The notes: generated by a model from the sequence alone, not told the origin. 64,000 nucleotides of DNA from Mesobacillus persicus (GCF_900109925.1 NZ_FOBW01000009.1:1-64000); one strand, 5' to 3'. Shown: positions 16,137-25,742, numbered from the stretch's first letter. Program-made: numbers and translations.

Positions 16137-17033
16137 ATGAATATTGGTATCATCGGTCTGGGAAAAATGGGATATAACTTAGCCCTTAATCTTAAGGACC
16201 ATAATCATGAAGTAACAGCTTTTGATAAAGATCTTGATGCAGTTGAAAGAATAAAAGGGGAAGGCATCACGGGTGTTGCGTCAATTGAGGAGCTCGTTCA
16301 AAATCTGCCTAAACCGCGTGTCGTTTGGTTGATGGTTCCCGCAGGTAATATCACAGAAATGGTTATTGAAGAAGCATCTAAATCTCTAGAAGCCGGAGAT
16401 ATTTTAATTGATGGAGGAAATTCCAATTATAAAGATTCGGTTCGTCGTGCTGAACAATTGGCCGAAAAGGGAATTTATTTCTTTGATTGCGGAACAAGTG
16501 GTGGTACGGAAGGGGCACGTCACGGTGTTTGCATAATGATTGGTGGAGACGCGGAAGTATTTAAATCCATCGAGCCATTTTTTAAAGATATTGCAGTAGA
16601 AAACGGCTATTTATATTCAGGTAAGAGCGGAAGCGGTCATTTCCTAAAAATGGTTCATAATGGAATTGAGTACGGAATGATGCAAGCAATCGCCGAAGGT
16701 TTTGAAATCCTGGATAAGAGTCAGTTTGATTATGACTATGAAAAAGTTGCCAAGGTGTGGAATAACGGTTCTGTCATTCGTTCTTGGTTAATGGAGCTAA
16801 TTGAAAATGCATTTTCAAAAGATGCTAATCTATCCGGTTTAAAAGGGGTTATGCATTCTTCCGGAGAAGGGAAATGGACGGTCGAAACGGCTCTTGATCT
16901 GCAAGCTGCAGCACCTGTCATTACAATGTCATTATTAATGCGTTATCGCTCTTTAGAGGAAGATACTTTCTCTGGTAAAGTGGTTGCAGCATTAAGAAAT
17001 GAATTTGGCGGACATGCTGTAGAGAAAAACTAA
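16137..17033 (+). CDS. gndA: 6-phosphogluconate dehydrogenase, decarboxylating (short type)
   Basis: 298 residues, the short class of about 300 instead of the usual 470. It oxidatively decarboxylates 6-phosphogluconate to ribulose 5-phosphate; short forms often prefer NAD+. Rossmann motif GLGKMGYN near residue 7, substrate loop DGGNSNYKDS near 96-105, DCGTSGGTEGARHG near 120-132 and catalytic Lys-Asn segment KMVHNGIEYGMMQA near 178. Strong ribosome site AAGGAGG. First gene of a two-gene unit with gntK. Confidence 0.92.
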   Translation: MNIGIIGLGKMGYNLALNLKDHNHEVTAFDKDLDAVERIKGEGITGVASIEELVQNLPKPRVVWLMVPAGNITEMVIEEASKSLEAGDILIDGGNSNYKDSVRRAEQLAEKGIYFFDCGTSGGTEGARHGVCIMIGGDAEVFKSIEPFFKDIAVENGYLYSGKSGSGHFLKMVHNGIEYGMMQAIAEGFEILDKSQFDYDYEKVAKVWNNGSVIRSWLMELIENAFSKDANLSGLKGVMHSSGEGKWTVETALDLQAAAPVITMSLLMRYRSLEEDTFSGKVVAALRNEFGGHAVEKN

Positions 17034-17113
17034 TCCAACTAAACAGTTCTATAATGATATTAAAGAATAGATTAATTTTGTTGGTTCTAATGGATGAACA
17101 AATAATAAAACCG

Positions 17114-17146
17114 AGGAAGCGGCCACGAATTTGCCACTTCCTTTCT
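17114..17146 (+). terminator. Attenuator-like hairpin between gndA and gntK
   Basis: AGGAAG.GGC/GCC.CTTCCT followed by TTCT. A weak terminator that could lower gntK expression relative to gndA. Confidence 0.4.
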
Positions 17147-17168
17147 CGTTACTATCAGGAGGTATAAA

Positions 17169-18713
17169 ATGGGGCAGCGCAAATACATGATTGGCGTGGA
17201 CATCGGGACTACTAGTACAAAAGCAGTCTTGTTTACAAGAAAAGGTGATGTTGTTGCTCACCACTCTGAAGGGTATCCTTTACATACACCAAATCCCTCG
17301 ACGGCTGAACAAAGTCCGGAGGAGATATTTAAAGCCGTATTAAATTCAATTAAGGGTTGTATGATGAAGAGTGAAGTGAACGCTTCAGAGATTATCTGCG
17401 TTTCATTTAGCTCGGCCATGCATAGCGTTATTGCTGTTGATGGGGAAGGGAATCTTTTGACTAACAGCATTACCTGGGCTGATAACCGCAGTTCCAAGTG
17501 GGCAGAGAAGATTAAGGATGAGTGGGGCGGACACGAGATTTACTTACGGACGGGCACCCCGATTCACCCTATGTCACCGCTTTCCAAACTTGTCTGGCTA
17601 AAGAATGAACATCAGGAATTGTTTCATCAGGCGGCAAAATTCATCTCTATAAAAGAATACATTTTCTATAAGTTATTTGGTGAGTTTGTTATTGACTACT
17701 CCATTGCCTCAGCGACGGGGATGTTTAACCTTGTTGATCTTACTTGGGATGAACAGGCGCTTGAGATTGCTGGTGTAAGTGGAGATAAACTCTCCAAACC
17801 TGTGCCGACAACATATATCCTCAAAGGATTAAAAAATGAGTACCACAGGCAAACTGGTCTTGATGGGGATATTCCATTTGTCATTGGCGCAAGTGACGGC
17901 GTGCTTTCTAACCTAGGTGTGAATGCGATTGAACCAGGTGTTGTTGCGGTAACGATTGGGACTAGTGGAGCCATTAGAGCGGTTACGGATAAACCAGTTA
18001 CTGATCCAAAGGGAAGACTCTTCTGCTATGCTTTAACAGAAAAACATTGGGTTCTAGGTGGACCGGTGAATAATGGTGGGATGATTTTTCGCTGGGTACG
18101 TGATGAGCTTGCTGCCTCAGAAGTAGAAACAGCAAAACGTCTTGGGATCGATGCATACGATGTTTTAACAAAAATTGCTTCGAAAGTAAATCCTGGGGCA
18201 GATGGGTTGATCTTTCATCCATATATGGCTGGAGAAAGGGCACCGTTATGGGATGCAAATGCCCGTGGGTCGTTCTTTGGTCTAGGGATGCACCATAAGA
18301 AAGAGCATATGGTTCGTGCTGTCCTTGAAGGAATTAACTATAATTTATACACTGTTTTACAAGCACTGTCAGAATTAACCGGTGAACCAAAGCGAATTCA
18401 AGCAACTGGTGGATTTGCTCGTTCTGAGTTGTGGAGACAGCTGATGGCGGATATATTTAACCAAGAAGTGATTGTACCAGAAAGCTATGAAAGCTCGTGT
18501 TTAGGGGCAGTTATTTTAGGACTATACGCGCTTGGAGAAGTGGATGATTTATCAGTCGTATCCGAAATGGTCGGTGCTACCTATAGCCACCAGCCAAATG
18601 AGGTAAACGCACTAGTTTACCAAGAGTTGCTGCCAATTTATAGTCGACTATCGAGCCTTTACCAAAAAGAGTATGCAAGCATTGCAGACTTTCAACGTAA
18701 GCATTTAGGTTAG
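17169..18713 (+). CDS. gntK: Gluconokinase (FGGY family)
   Basis: 514 residues of the FGGY carbohydrate kinase family that phosphorylates gluconate to 6-phosphogluconate, the substrate of the preceding gene. N-terminal ATPase motif GVDIGTTSTKAVLF; gluconokinase-typical TGTPIHPMSPLSKLVWLK; C-terminal ATP site ATGGFARSELWRQLMADI. ATG at 17169 after AGGAGG. No gluconate permease lies next to it, so uptake must be encoded elsewhere. Confidence 0.93.
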   Translation: MGQRKYMIGVDIGTTSTKAVLFTRKGDVVAHHSEGYPLHTPNPSTAEQSPEEIFKAVLNSIKGCMMKSEVNASEIICVSFSSAMHSVIAVDGEGNLLTNSITWADNRSSKWAEKIKDEWGGHEIYLRTGTPIHPMSPLSKLVWLKNEHQELFHQAAKFISIKEYIFYKLFGEFVIDYSIASATGMFNLVDLTWDEQALEIAGVSGDKLSKPVPTTYILKGLKNEYHRQTGLDGDIPFVIGASDGVLSNLGVNAIEPGVVAVTIGTSGAIRAVTDKPVTDPKGRLFCYALTEKHWVLGGPVNNGGMIFRWVRDELAASEVETAKRLGIDAYDVLTKIASKVNPGADGLIFHPYMAGERAPLWDANARGSFFGLGMHHKKEHMVRAVLEGINYNLYTVLQALSELTGEPKRIQATGGFARSELWRQLMADIFNQEVIVPESYESSCLGAVILGLYALGEVDDLSVVSEMVGATYSHQPNEVNALVYQELLPIYSRLSSLYQKEYASIADFQRKHLG

Positions 18714-18724
18714 AGAGAGTCAAT

Positions 18725-18764
18725 CCGAAAAAAATCGACAGGTCGCCTGTCGATTTTTTTCGGA
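18725..18764. terminator. Bidirectional terminator after gntK
   Basis: CCGAAAAAAATCGACAGG/CCTGTCGATTTTTTTCGG, a perfect 18-bp stem. Confidence 0.95.
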
Positions 18765-18809
18765 ACTCTTTTAAAGGATATTGTTAAATTTGCTGAGCAG
18801 GCCTGTTTT

Positions 18810-19688
18810 TCAGGACTCCCAATAATTAATAAATAGCTTTGATATGAGCGAAAGAGTTTTATTTTTATTATAGACAAGATAAAAATAGCGCTCTTCATTA
18901 AATCCTTCAATTCGATATTTTTTTATGAGCTGATTTGTACTATATTCATCCGCTGCAATTTCTGAAATTATCGCAATCCCAATGCCCTCTTTAACGAATT
19001 GTGTGAGGCTTTGACCTGAGTCTGTATAGGCAATGATATTTAGTTGATCCTTTGGTATATTATTTTTCTTCAAAAGTCTCTCTAAAAGGGCGTTGGTCCC
19101 AGAATCCGAATTTCGCATTACAAAGGGATAATTCAAGAGCTCATGAATGCTTACAGGTTCTTCTAAGACAATGTCATTAGATGTGATGAGAACGAGATGT
19201 TCTTTTAAAAGTGGGATGTAATGAAGTTTGTCATTTTCATATTTCTCTCCGAGGATCCCAACATCGACTGTTCCGTTTAATACTTTTTCAGCAGTAACCT
19301 TAGAAGACGCTTCGCTGATATGGAAGGTCACTAATGGATATTCCTCTCTGAACTGTTTAATCATCTGGGGAATGATAAACTGGCCTGGGACAGAACTAGC
19401 CCCAACCCGGATAACACCTCGAAACTCTGTCATCCCTTCACTTAAGTCAAGTAATGCTTGGTCTTTGAGTAAGAGTAATTGTTGTGCCCAATCATAAAGT
19501 CTCTCGCCATGGGGGGTAAGTTGGCTTTCTCTCCCGACCCGATCAAATAGTTTAACACTTAGGCTTTTCTCTAATGCATTAATATGGGAACTCACTGTCG
19601 ATTGACTGAGAAACACCTCTTCAGCCGCTTTAGAAAAACTTTTATTCTCTACTACTTTTGTAAAAACATATAATTGATGTAAATCCAC
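18810..19688 (-). CDS. LysR family transcriptional regulator, possibly selenium/sulfur-related
   Basis: About 292 residues: N-terminal winged helix (VVENKSFSKAAEEVFLSQST, residues 13-32) and periplasmic-binding-like effector domain. The GTG at 19688 is chosen because GGGGGT lies 8 nt upstream and the upstream codons do not fit a LysR N terminus. The segment RVGASSVPGQFIIPQMI recalls the LysR subgroup associated with selenium metabolism genes in Firmicutes; this is my recollection of the family and not a search result. Convergent with gntK and divergent from the NRDE gene. Confidence 0.88.
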   Translation of the reverse strand: MDLHQLYVFTKVVENKSFSKAAEEVFLSQSTVSSHINALEKSLSVKLFDRVGRESQLTPHGERLYDWAQQLLLLKDQALLDLSEGMTEFRGVIRVGASSVPGQFIIPQMIKQFREEYPLVTFHISEASSKVTAEKVLNGTVDVGILGEKYENDKLHYIPLLKEHLVLITSNDIVLEEPVSIHELLNYPFVMRNSDSGTNALLERLLKKNNIPKDQLNIIAYTDSGQSLTQFVKEGIGIAIISEIAADEYSTNQLIKKYRIEGFNEERYFYLVYNKNKTLSLISKLFINYWES

Positions 19689-19893
19689 TAACGTAAACCC
19701 CCATTGATAAAAACGATTTAACATAATAGAAAAGATAGATAAAATGTTGTATAAGCTATAGAATACCATTTTATCCAAACAAAGATAAAGATAATGAATT
19801 CAATCCAATGAGCTGATTCATTGGTAATCAAGACAAGAATTAAGCTAAAATATGGAATGGAAGACTATAAAACCAATGAAAGCTGGGATGGTC

Positions 19894-20667
19894 GTGTGTT
19901 TAATCCTATTTGCTTTTAAAGTGCATCCTACTCATAAGCTTATCGTTGCTGCGAATCGAGATGAATCTTATTCAAGACCAACTGCAGCGGCAGAGTTCTG
20001 GAAGGATGCCCCAAATACACTCGCCGGTCGGGATTTGGAAAAGATGGGGACATGGATGGGGATAACGACTTCGGGGCGTTTTGCCGCTCTGACAAACTAT
20101 AGAGACCCTATGGAAAGTACTAAGGGGAAGCGTTCTCGTGGAAACTTGGTAGCAGATTTTCTAAACGGGGATGAACCTCCCGAGGAGTTTATGAAAAGAG
20201 TGGCTGATGATGGGAATTTATACCCAGGGTATAACCTATTAACAGGTACTTCGAATGAACTCTACTATTACTCAAATATCGGAAAAGAGGTTCAAATGTT
20301 ACAGCCTGGTATCTATGGATTAAGTAATCATTTATTAAATACTGATTGGCCAAAGGTAAAAGTAGGGAAGACTGGGCTGGAAAGGATTGTAAGAAAAGAC
20401 ACCCAAGCAAATGATGGGAAAGAAAAAATTGTAAAGCAGCTTTTTGATCTCCTCCAAACCTCTGACCCCGCACCTGATGAACAATTGCCGAATACTGGTG
20501 TAGGTCTGGACCTTGAGAGAATGCTTTCCCCGATGTTTATTAAGAGTGATGGCTACGGTACAAGATGCTCTACTGTATGTTTGGCGGGAAGTAATGAACT
20601 TTATTACGCAGAAAGAACATATTTTGATAGTGGGATTAGTGATCGAAATTATACAATTAAGCTTTAG
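19894..20667 (+). CDS. NRDE/TANGO2 family protein
   Basis: About 258 residues with the family's NRDE motif (AANRDESYSRPT), WAGRDL-like AGRDLEKMGTWMGIT, FAALTNYRDP, LLTG and the C-terminal GYGTRCSTV. The eukaryotic TANGO2 homologue has been linked to haem and lipid handling; the bacterial role is unknown. Family members begin Met-Cys-Leu-Ile, so the GTG directly before TGT at 19894 is taken as start. In-frame ATGs at 19852, 19876 and 19888 are alternatives, and the ribosome site is weak for all. Confidence 0.85.
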   Translation: MCLILFAFKVHPTHKLIVAANRDESYSRPTAAAEFWKDAPNTLAGRDLEKMGTWMGITTSGRFAALTNYRDPMESTKGKRSRGNLVADFLNGDEPPEEFMKRVADDGNLYPGYNLLTGTSNELYYYSNIGKEVQMLQPGIYGLSNHLLNTDWPKVKVGKTGLERIVRKDTQANDGKEKIVKQLFDLLQTSDPAPDEQLPNTGVGLDLERMLSPMFIKSDGYGTRCSTVCLAGSNELYYAERTYFDSGISDRNYTIKL

Positions 20668-20716
20668 GTTAAGTTGTTTTCGTAAGATGCCCCTTTATTG
20701 AGTAATCAGCTATATA

Positions 20717-20910
20717 AAATAAGGGGAAAATTTCCCGTTAAATGCAGATTAGAGCTCGTTTGGGGGTAAATAAGGGGAGTTTTTCCGCTTATACAAAGAA
20801 AAATTCCTGTTTTCACGTTTTTTGGGTCAAATAAGCGGAATATCTCCCTCTATTTATGCTATTTTCAATGCCATTTGAAAAATAAGGGGAAATTCTCCCC
20901 TTATTTATCA
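20717..20910 (+). repeat. Tandem stem-loop array, AAATAAGGGGA type
   Basis: Units begin AAATAAGGGG or AAATAAGCGG at 20717, 20768, 20829 and 20880 (pitch 51, 61, 51). Each pairs with a following TCCCC/TTATTT-like arm; the last is perfect (AAATAAGGGGA/TCCCCTTATTT). Together with the short MITE copy it occupies the 422-bp spacer 20668-21089; no gene was seen there. Confidence 0.75.
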
Positions 20911-20986
20911 AATCAAAGTGCCTAACTTGTTCGGCAAACCGATAAGAACCAACTCTCACGGTCCCATATCTCTTGTTTCATAATTG

Positions 20987-21066
20987 GTGGCTGTTTTCTA
21001 TATATTAATAACGGTGACTTTAGTATTACCTTAAATAGCAACGAGTTTGAGAAAACAGCTTTTATA
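20987..21066. mobile_element. MITE-like repeat, short copy C (80 bp)
   Basis: Perfect terminal inverted repeat GCTGTTTTCT/AGAAAACAGC. The right part GCAACGAGTTTGAGAAAACAGCT resembles the right end of copies A and B, so it looks like an internally deleted derivative. Confidence 0.55.
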
Positions 21067-21089
21067 AGATGAGTGGAAAAAGCTTTTGT

Positions 21090-22055
21090 CTAGATGGCTC
21101 TATGACTAAGCGCCTCGGAGTATTCCGCAGTTAAATTTTTAAAGATGGTCCTCACTGGCAGAATTTCTTTAATTTCACTTACGCGAGCTCCAGCAAATAC
21201 GAGCCCATTTTCAACATCACCGTTCATAGATTTAAGGAGCGAGTCCAATGTACAGAAGCGGTAGGAACAATTTTTTAAGCAATCTTGGCATTTTGTAATC
21301 CTTAATTTATCTGAGTTTAAAAGTAAGTCTGTAAACTGGTTGGAAATAGCCCTTCCACTTAAACCTACAGTTGTCTTGATTAGCTGCATATCCTCTTCAC
21401 ATGCATCAACGTATTTTTGTTTAAATGCTAGAGGAGCATCACACTCTTCGCTGGCAACAAATCTCGTCCCCATCTGTACTCCCGATGCCCCCATTTCAAT
21501 AGCTTTAGCAATGTCAGCTCCATGGAGGATTCCTCCTGCAGCGATTACTGGGATTTTAACAGCCTCGACAACTTCCGGCAAGATGTCAAATAGAGGCCTG
21601 TCTGTACCAAGATGCCCTCCCGCCTCAAATCCTTCGACGACAACAGCTGCAGCGCCAAGCCGTTCGGAAATTCTTGCTAATTTTGCGGATGAGACGATTG
21701 AAAGAACGGGAATACCGGCCTGTTTTCCCCATGCATACATATCTCTTGAAATGCCAGCACCTGAAATAATAAAATCAATTTTCTCTTCTAGAGCTGCTTT
21801 CATTTTCTCGGCAAAATCATTCATCGCAAATAAGACATTCACACCAATGTATCCCGTTTCATTGGTCAGTTCTCTTGCTCGTCTAATCTGGCTCCGCATC
21901 TCGTCAACAGAAATACCAGTACCTGAGATAATGCCAATCCCACCTGCATTCGCAACGGCTGAGGCAAGGTTACTCAGCGAGATCCCGACTCCCATTCCTC
22001 CCTGAATAATCGGATATTCTGCAATCATATTGGCTATTTTTAGTTGTGGAAACAT
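21090..22055 (-). CDS. Nitronate monooxygenase family flavoprotein
   Basis: 321 residues of the FMN TIM-barrel family (nitronate monooxygenase/FabK-like). N-terminal YPIIQGGMGVGIS, GGIGIISGTG, VVEGFEAGGHLG and the phosphate-binding segment AAGGILHGADIAKAIEMGASGVQMGTRF. A C-terminal Cys cluster, CQDCLKNCSYRFC, is found in a Firmicutes subgroup and could bind metal. Substrate unassigned, since propionate-3-nitronate, quinones or enoyl-ACP are all possible in this superfamily. Confidence 0.87.
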   Translation of the reverse strand: MFPQLKIANMIAEYPIIQGGMGVGISLSNLASAVANAGGIGIISGTGISVDEMRSQIRRARELTNETGYIGVNVLFAMNDFAEKMKAALEEKIDFIISGAGISRDMYAWGKQAGIPVLSIVSSAKLARISERLGAAAVVVEGFEAGGHLGTDRPLFDILPEVVEAVKIPVIAAGGILHGADIAKAIEMGASGVQMGTRFVASEECDAPLAFKQKYVDACEEDMQLIKTTVGLSGRAISNQFTDLLLNSDKLRITKCQDCLKNCSYRFCTLDSLLKSMNGDVENGLVFAGARVSEIKEILPVRTIFKNLTAEYSEALSHRAI

Positions 22056-22192
22056 TAATTTACATCCCCCGTTTCATTAGTAACTTTCGATATACATTTG
22101 AAGTTTACCACTCAAGAGGGGAAATGGATGTGACTTTTGTTACCTGGTCATAAAACTTTATAATAAAACCAATTACTAAGTTAGGATAAACA

Positions 22193-22225
22193 AAACGCGA
22201 GGGGAAAAGTCCCTCGCGTTTACAA
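22193..22225 (-). terminator. Terminator of the aldo/keto reductase gene
   Basis: AAACGCGAGGG/CCCTCGCGTTT with a T run on the minus strand. Confidence 0.85.
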
Positions 22226-22231
22226 AAGTTT

Positions 22232-23062
22232 TTAAAAGTTAAAATTATCTGGATCTGCTCCAGTACGTTCATTTTGATTTAAAGCACTTATTTGGTTCAT
22301 ATCTTCCGTTGAAAGTTCAAAATCAAAGATATCAGCGTTTTCAATGATTCGTTCCTCTTTAACTGATTTTGGGATCGTGACAACGCCATTTTGTAAATCC
22401 CAACGTAAGATGATTTGTGCTGGAGTTTTTTTGTGTTTATCGGCAAGTGCCACAATTGTTGAATTATCTTGTAGCTGTCCTCTTTTCAGAGGTGCCCAGG
22501 CTTCAAGTTGAATTCCTTCTTGTTTACAAAAAGTATTAAGTTCTTCTTGAGTAAGACTTGGGTGATATTCGACCTGGTTGACCATAGGTTTAATTTCGGC
22601 TGTGCTGATTAAATCTTGCAAATGGTGGATTTGAAAATTACTTACGCCAATTGCACGAATTCTCCCGTCTTTATAAAGCTTTTCAAGTGCTTTCCATGTG
22701 TCTTTATATTTTCCAGCTACAGGCCAGTGAATAAGATATAGATCGACGTAGTCAAGCCCAAGCTTCTCGATACTGGTTTCAAAAGCTTGGATTGTGGAAG
22801 CGTATCCTTGATCATTATTCCAGACCTTTGTTGTAATAAAAAGATCTTCACGGGGAACTTCAGACTCTCTTATAGCCTTTCCAACGCCTTCTTCATTCTG
22901 ATAGAGTGAAGCCGTGTCGACACTTCTATATCCATGGTGTAGGGCGGATTTGACAGCATTGATTACCTCTTGTCCTTCCTCGGCTTTGTACACCCCAAGT
23001 CCAAACCAAGGCATTTTCACTCCATTATGTAAGATGGTAGTATCTTGAAGATTTTTAGGCAT
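22232..23062 (-). CDS. Aldo/keto reductase
   Basis: 276 residues, NADPH-dependent (alpha/beta)8 reductase similar in layout to B. subtilis YtbE and YvgN (methylglyoxal and other aldehydes). Catalytic residues are visible: Asp and Tyr in SVDTASLYQNEEGVG, Lys in TTKVWN and His in YLIHWP; signature AIGVSNFQIHHL and C-terminal IPKSVKEERI NADP site. ATG after AGGAGGAATAAAGG. Single gene with its own terminator. Confidence 0.92.
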   Translation of the reverse strand: MPKNLQDTTILHNGVKMPWFGLGVYKAEEGQEVINAVKSALHHGYRSVDTASLYQNEEGVGKAIRESEVPREDLFITTKVWNNDQGYASTIQAFETSIEKLGLDYVDLYLIHWPVAGKYKDTWKALEKLYKDGRIRAIGVSNFQIHHLQDLISTAEIKPMVNQVEYHPSLTQEELNTFCKQEGIQLEAWAPLKRGQLQDNSTIVALADKHKKTPAQIILRWDLQNGVVTIPKSVKEERIIENADIFDFELSTEDMNQISALNQNERTGADPDNFNF

Positions 23063-23307
23063 CCTTTATTCCTCCTATTTATAATAATTTCTATTCTATT
23101 TTCTCATAATATACAAAAGCCCTAAAGGAAAGGATAAGATTTTATGAATAGGGTAAAATATTGTATTATCATTTATAATATTAGTGAAAATATTCATAGT
23201 TTTAGGTGGATATTTCAGATATGATGTTTGTAGCGGAAGAGTCAAATGAAATTTAGCAATGGTTAAAAATAGAATGAACTCTTTAATCGTCTATAACAGG
23301 AGGCATT

Positions 23308-24153
23308 ATGACACAAAAAAATGAAATTGCATGGGTAACAGACAGTACGGCTACACTTCCGGAAGAATTTGTGAAAAATAACCATGTTTATGTGGTTCCT
23401 TTGAGCATCCTTTTTGGGGAAGAATCCTTTCTCGAAGGAGTTGATATAACGGCTGAAAGTTTCTATCAGAAGCTAGCAGCTTCTAAAGTCTTACCTAAGA
23501 CCTCCCAGCCTGCTATCGGGGAATTTGTTGAGCTATATGAAAAGCTAAAACAGAATTATAAACATGCCATTGCGGTTCATGCTTCTAGTGCTTTAACTGG
23601 AACGTATCAGGCCTCAGTTGCTGCTTCAAGTATGGTTGAGTATGAGGTTGATGTTATTGATTCTAAAATTGGGTCCTATCCGTTAGGGAAAATGATTATT
23701 GATGGCGTCAATATGCAAAAACAAGGCAAGTCTTATAATGAAATTGTTGATTATCTGCGTACCTTACCAGATAAGGCGAGGTTAATTATGTCACCAGGAA
23801 GCCTCGAACAACTTCATAAGGGGGGACGACTCTCCACGACTCAAGCGTTTATAGGAAGCCTAATTAAGTTGAAGTTAATCGTCCAGTTTGATGATGGGAA
23901 GGTTGTCCTTTTTGACAAGATTAGAACAGAGCGGAAGGTTAAGGAAAGATTATTCCAGATCTTTGATGAAGCCTCCCATTTGATTGAGGAAGCAAGCGTT
24001 ATTCATGCAAATATTCAGGAAACGGCAGATGAATGGGTAACAGAGCTTCAGGGTAGATATCCGCAGATTCAATTCACGACTACAATGTTCAGCCCTGTTC
24101 CAGGAACACATACAGGCCAAGGAACCATTGGATTTGCTTGGATAAATAAATAA
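23308..24153 (+). CDS. DegV family fatty-acid-binding protein
   Basis: 281 residues, two-domain DegV fold. N-terminal WVTDSTATLP, the ligand-site segment SSALTGTYQ and the central GGRLSTTQAFIGSLI typical of FakB-type proteins that present fatty acids to the kinase FakA. It is not next to a fakA gene here. ATG after AGGAGGC; strong terminator downstream. Confidence 0.9.
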   Translation: MTQKNEIAWVTDSTATLPEEFVKNNHVYVVPLSILFGEESFLEGVDITAESFYQKLAASKVLPKTSQPAIGEFVELYEKLKQNYKHAIAVHASSALTGTYQASVAASSMVEYEVDVIDSKIGSYPLGKMIIDGVNMQKQGKSYNEIVDYLRTLPDKARLIMSPGSLEQLHKGGRLSTTQAFIGSLIKLKLIVQFDDGKVVLFDKIRTERKVKERLFQIFDEASHLIEEASVIHANIQETADEWVTELQGRYPQIQFTTTMFSPVPGTHTGQGTIGFAWINK

Positions 24154-24175
24154 ATCATCACTATAGGCAATAGGC

Positions 24176-24208
24176 AAAGGCAGCACTATGAATGAGTGCT
24201 GCCTTTAT
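24176..24208 (+). terminator. Terminator of the DegV gene
   Basis: AAAGGCAGCACT/AGTGCTGCCTTT. Confidence 0.9.
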
Positions 24209-24213
24209 TATTT

Positions 24214-24394
24214 GGCTGTGTTAAAGTATACGTTTATTTTACAAACTGTTGATTGGAGTGGAAGGCGCTTGACTCCTGCAGGAGCAGCGGGACAGGTGAG
24301 ACCCCACAGGAGCGCAGCGACGAGGAGGCTCACCTCCCGCCCCGCGGAAAGCAAGCGCCTGGAGCGCATATCAACATCCTTGTTTAACAGAGCC
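24214..24394. mobile_element. GC-rich palindromic MITE-like repeat, full copy
   Basis: 181 bp with imperfect terminal inverted repeats GGCTGTGTTAAA and GTTTAACAGAGCC, inner arms TTGATTGGAG and ATATCAACA, and a GC-rich palindromic core (GGCGCTTG/CAAGCGCC, GGTGAG/CTCACC). Its composition contrasts with the AT-rich surroundings. Similar elements are, from memory, common in Bacillus spacers. It ends at the stop codon of the purine permease. Confidence 0.8.
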
Positions 24395-25686
24395 TATAAA
24401 AAAATAAAATAACCAATAAAGATTAAACCTAGTACATAAATTATAGGATGAACTTCCTTCCATTTGCCTGATGCGGTCATTCCCAGTGGATATAAGATAA
24501 AAGCTAAAGCGATACCCGTTGCAATGCTGTATGTTAGGGGCATCATGATAATTGTAATGAATGAAGAGATGATGACCGTGAAGTTACTCCAGCTAATTTT
24601 GCTGATTTCTGATGCCATCAATGCACCGACGATAATCAATGCCGGAGCTGTAACCTCGGGGGTGACAACTGACAGGATTGGCGAGAAAAATAATGCGACT
24701 GCAAAACAACCTGCTATTACCACAGAGGTGAATCCTGTACGTCCGCCGACAGAGATTCCTGCGGAAGACTCGACTACACATGCAGTTGTCGAAGTTCCCA
24801 TTACACCCCCAGCGACTGCGGCTGTGGCATCTGCTAGCAATGCCCGTCCAGCATTCGGAATTTCATTGTTTTTCATTAAACCAGCCTGACTAGCAATTGC
24901 AATTAAAGCACCGGCAGTATCAAAAAGAGCTACAAACAGGAAGGTAAAAATGACAGCCAAGATTTCTAGTGAAAAGATATCACCAATATGGGTGAAAACC
25001 ACCCCAAATGTTGGCGCCAAGCTTGGTACTTCCCCAATAATTGCCTCAGGCTTGTCGATTTGTCCAGCTAGGATTCCAACAATAGTGGTTATGACCATTG
25101 AGTAGAAAATCCCTCCTGAAACATTACGGACCATTAAAATAACTGCTAAGGTAAACCCAAATAAAGCCAAAACAGTCCCCGGAGAAGTCAAATCCCCAAT
25201 TGAAACAAAGGTTGCATCACTTTGAACAATAATTCCGGCATTTTTGAAACCAATGAAAGCAACGAAAAAGCCAATTCCAGCTGCAATAGCGTATTTTAAA
25301 TCAGAGGGAATAATATTAATTATTTTTTCGCGAATCTTTAAAAGGCTGAGGATCATAAAAAGGATGCCTGCAACAAATACTCCAGTGAGTGCAATCTCCC
25401 ATTTTATGCCCATGCCAATACAGACGGAAAATGTGAAAAATGAATTCAGTCCCATGCTTGGGGCGATACCGATTGGAAAGTTTGCGAGAAGTCCGATTAA
25501 TAATGAACCAATAATGGCGGAGATAGCAGTGGCAGTAAAGACAGCGCCCCTGTCCATTCCCGCTTGGCTAAGAATCATGGGATTTACAACTAAAATATAG
25601 GCAATTGAGAGAAAGGTGGTGATTCCTGCCATCGTTTCTGTGCGATAGTTTGTGTTGCGCTGTTCAAATTGGAAAAAGTACTTCAT
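24394..25686 (-). CDS. pbuG: Guanine/hypoxanthine permease (NCS2 family, PbuG type)
   Basis: 430 residues with 12-14 membrane segments of the AzgA-like NCS2 branch. Motifs: TETMAGITTFLSIAYILVVNP at the N terminus, GLLANFPIGIAPSMGLNSFF, LFDTAGALIAIASQAG and the ATAAVAGGVMGTSTT loop. It imports guanine and hypoxanthine. A guanine-type purine riboswitch and its terminator lie in the leader, as for B. subtilis pbuG. Paralogue of the permease at 27.5 kb. ATG after GGAGG-like TTAACGGAGG. Confidence 0.92.
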   Translation of the reverse strand: MKYFFQFEQRNTNYRTETMAGITTFLSIAYILVVNPMILSQAGMDRGAVFTATAISAIIGSLLIGLLANFPIGIAPSMGLNSFFTFSVCIGMGIKWEIALTGVFVAGILFMILSLLKIREKIINIIPSDLKYAIAAGIGFFVAFIGFKNAGIIVQSDATFVSIGDLTSPGTVLALFGFTLAVILMVRNVSGGIFYSMVITTIVGILAGQIDKPEAIIGEVPSLAPTFGVVFTHIGDIFSLEILAVIFTFLFVALFDTAGALIAIASQAGLMKNNEIPNAGRALLADATAAVAGGVMGTSTTACVVESSAGISVGGRTGFTSVVIAGCFAVALFFSPILSVVTPEVTAPALIIVGALMASEISKISWSNFTVIISSFITIIMMPLTYSIATGIALAFILYPLGMTASGKWKEVHPIIYVLGLIFIGYFIFL

Positions 25687-25742
25687 GATAACCTCCGTTA
25701 ATATTGGATTCTTTCATTTTGTAGCCGCTATCTCATATACAA

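Noticed and set aside
21340-22005. 221-codon plus-strand frame
   Set aside because: Antisense to the nitronate monooxygenase gene, with no ribosome site and a composition typical of reverse-strand frames.
24188-24412. 74-codon frame downstream of the DegV gene
   Set aside because: It runs through the terminator and the GC-rich palindromic repeat.
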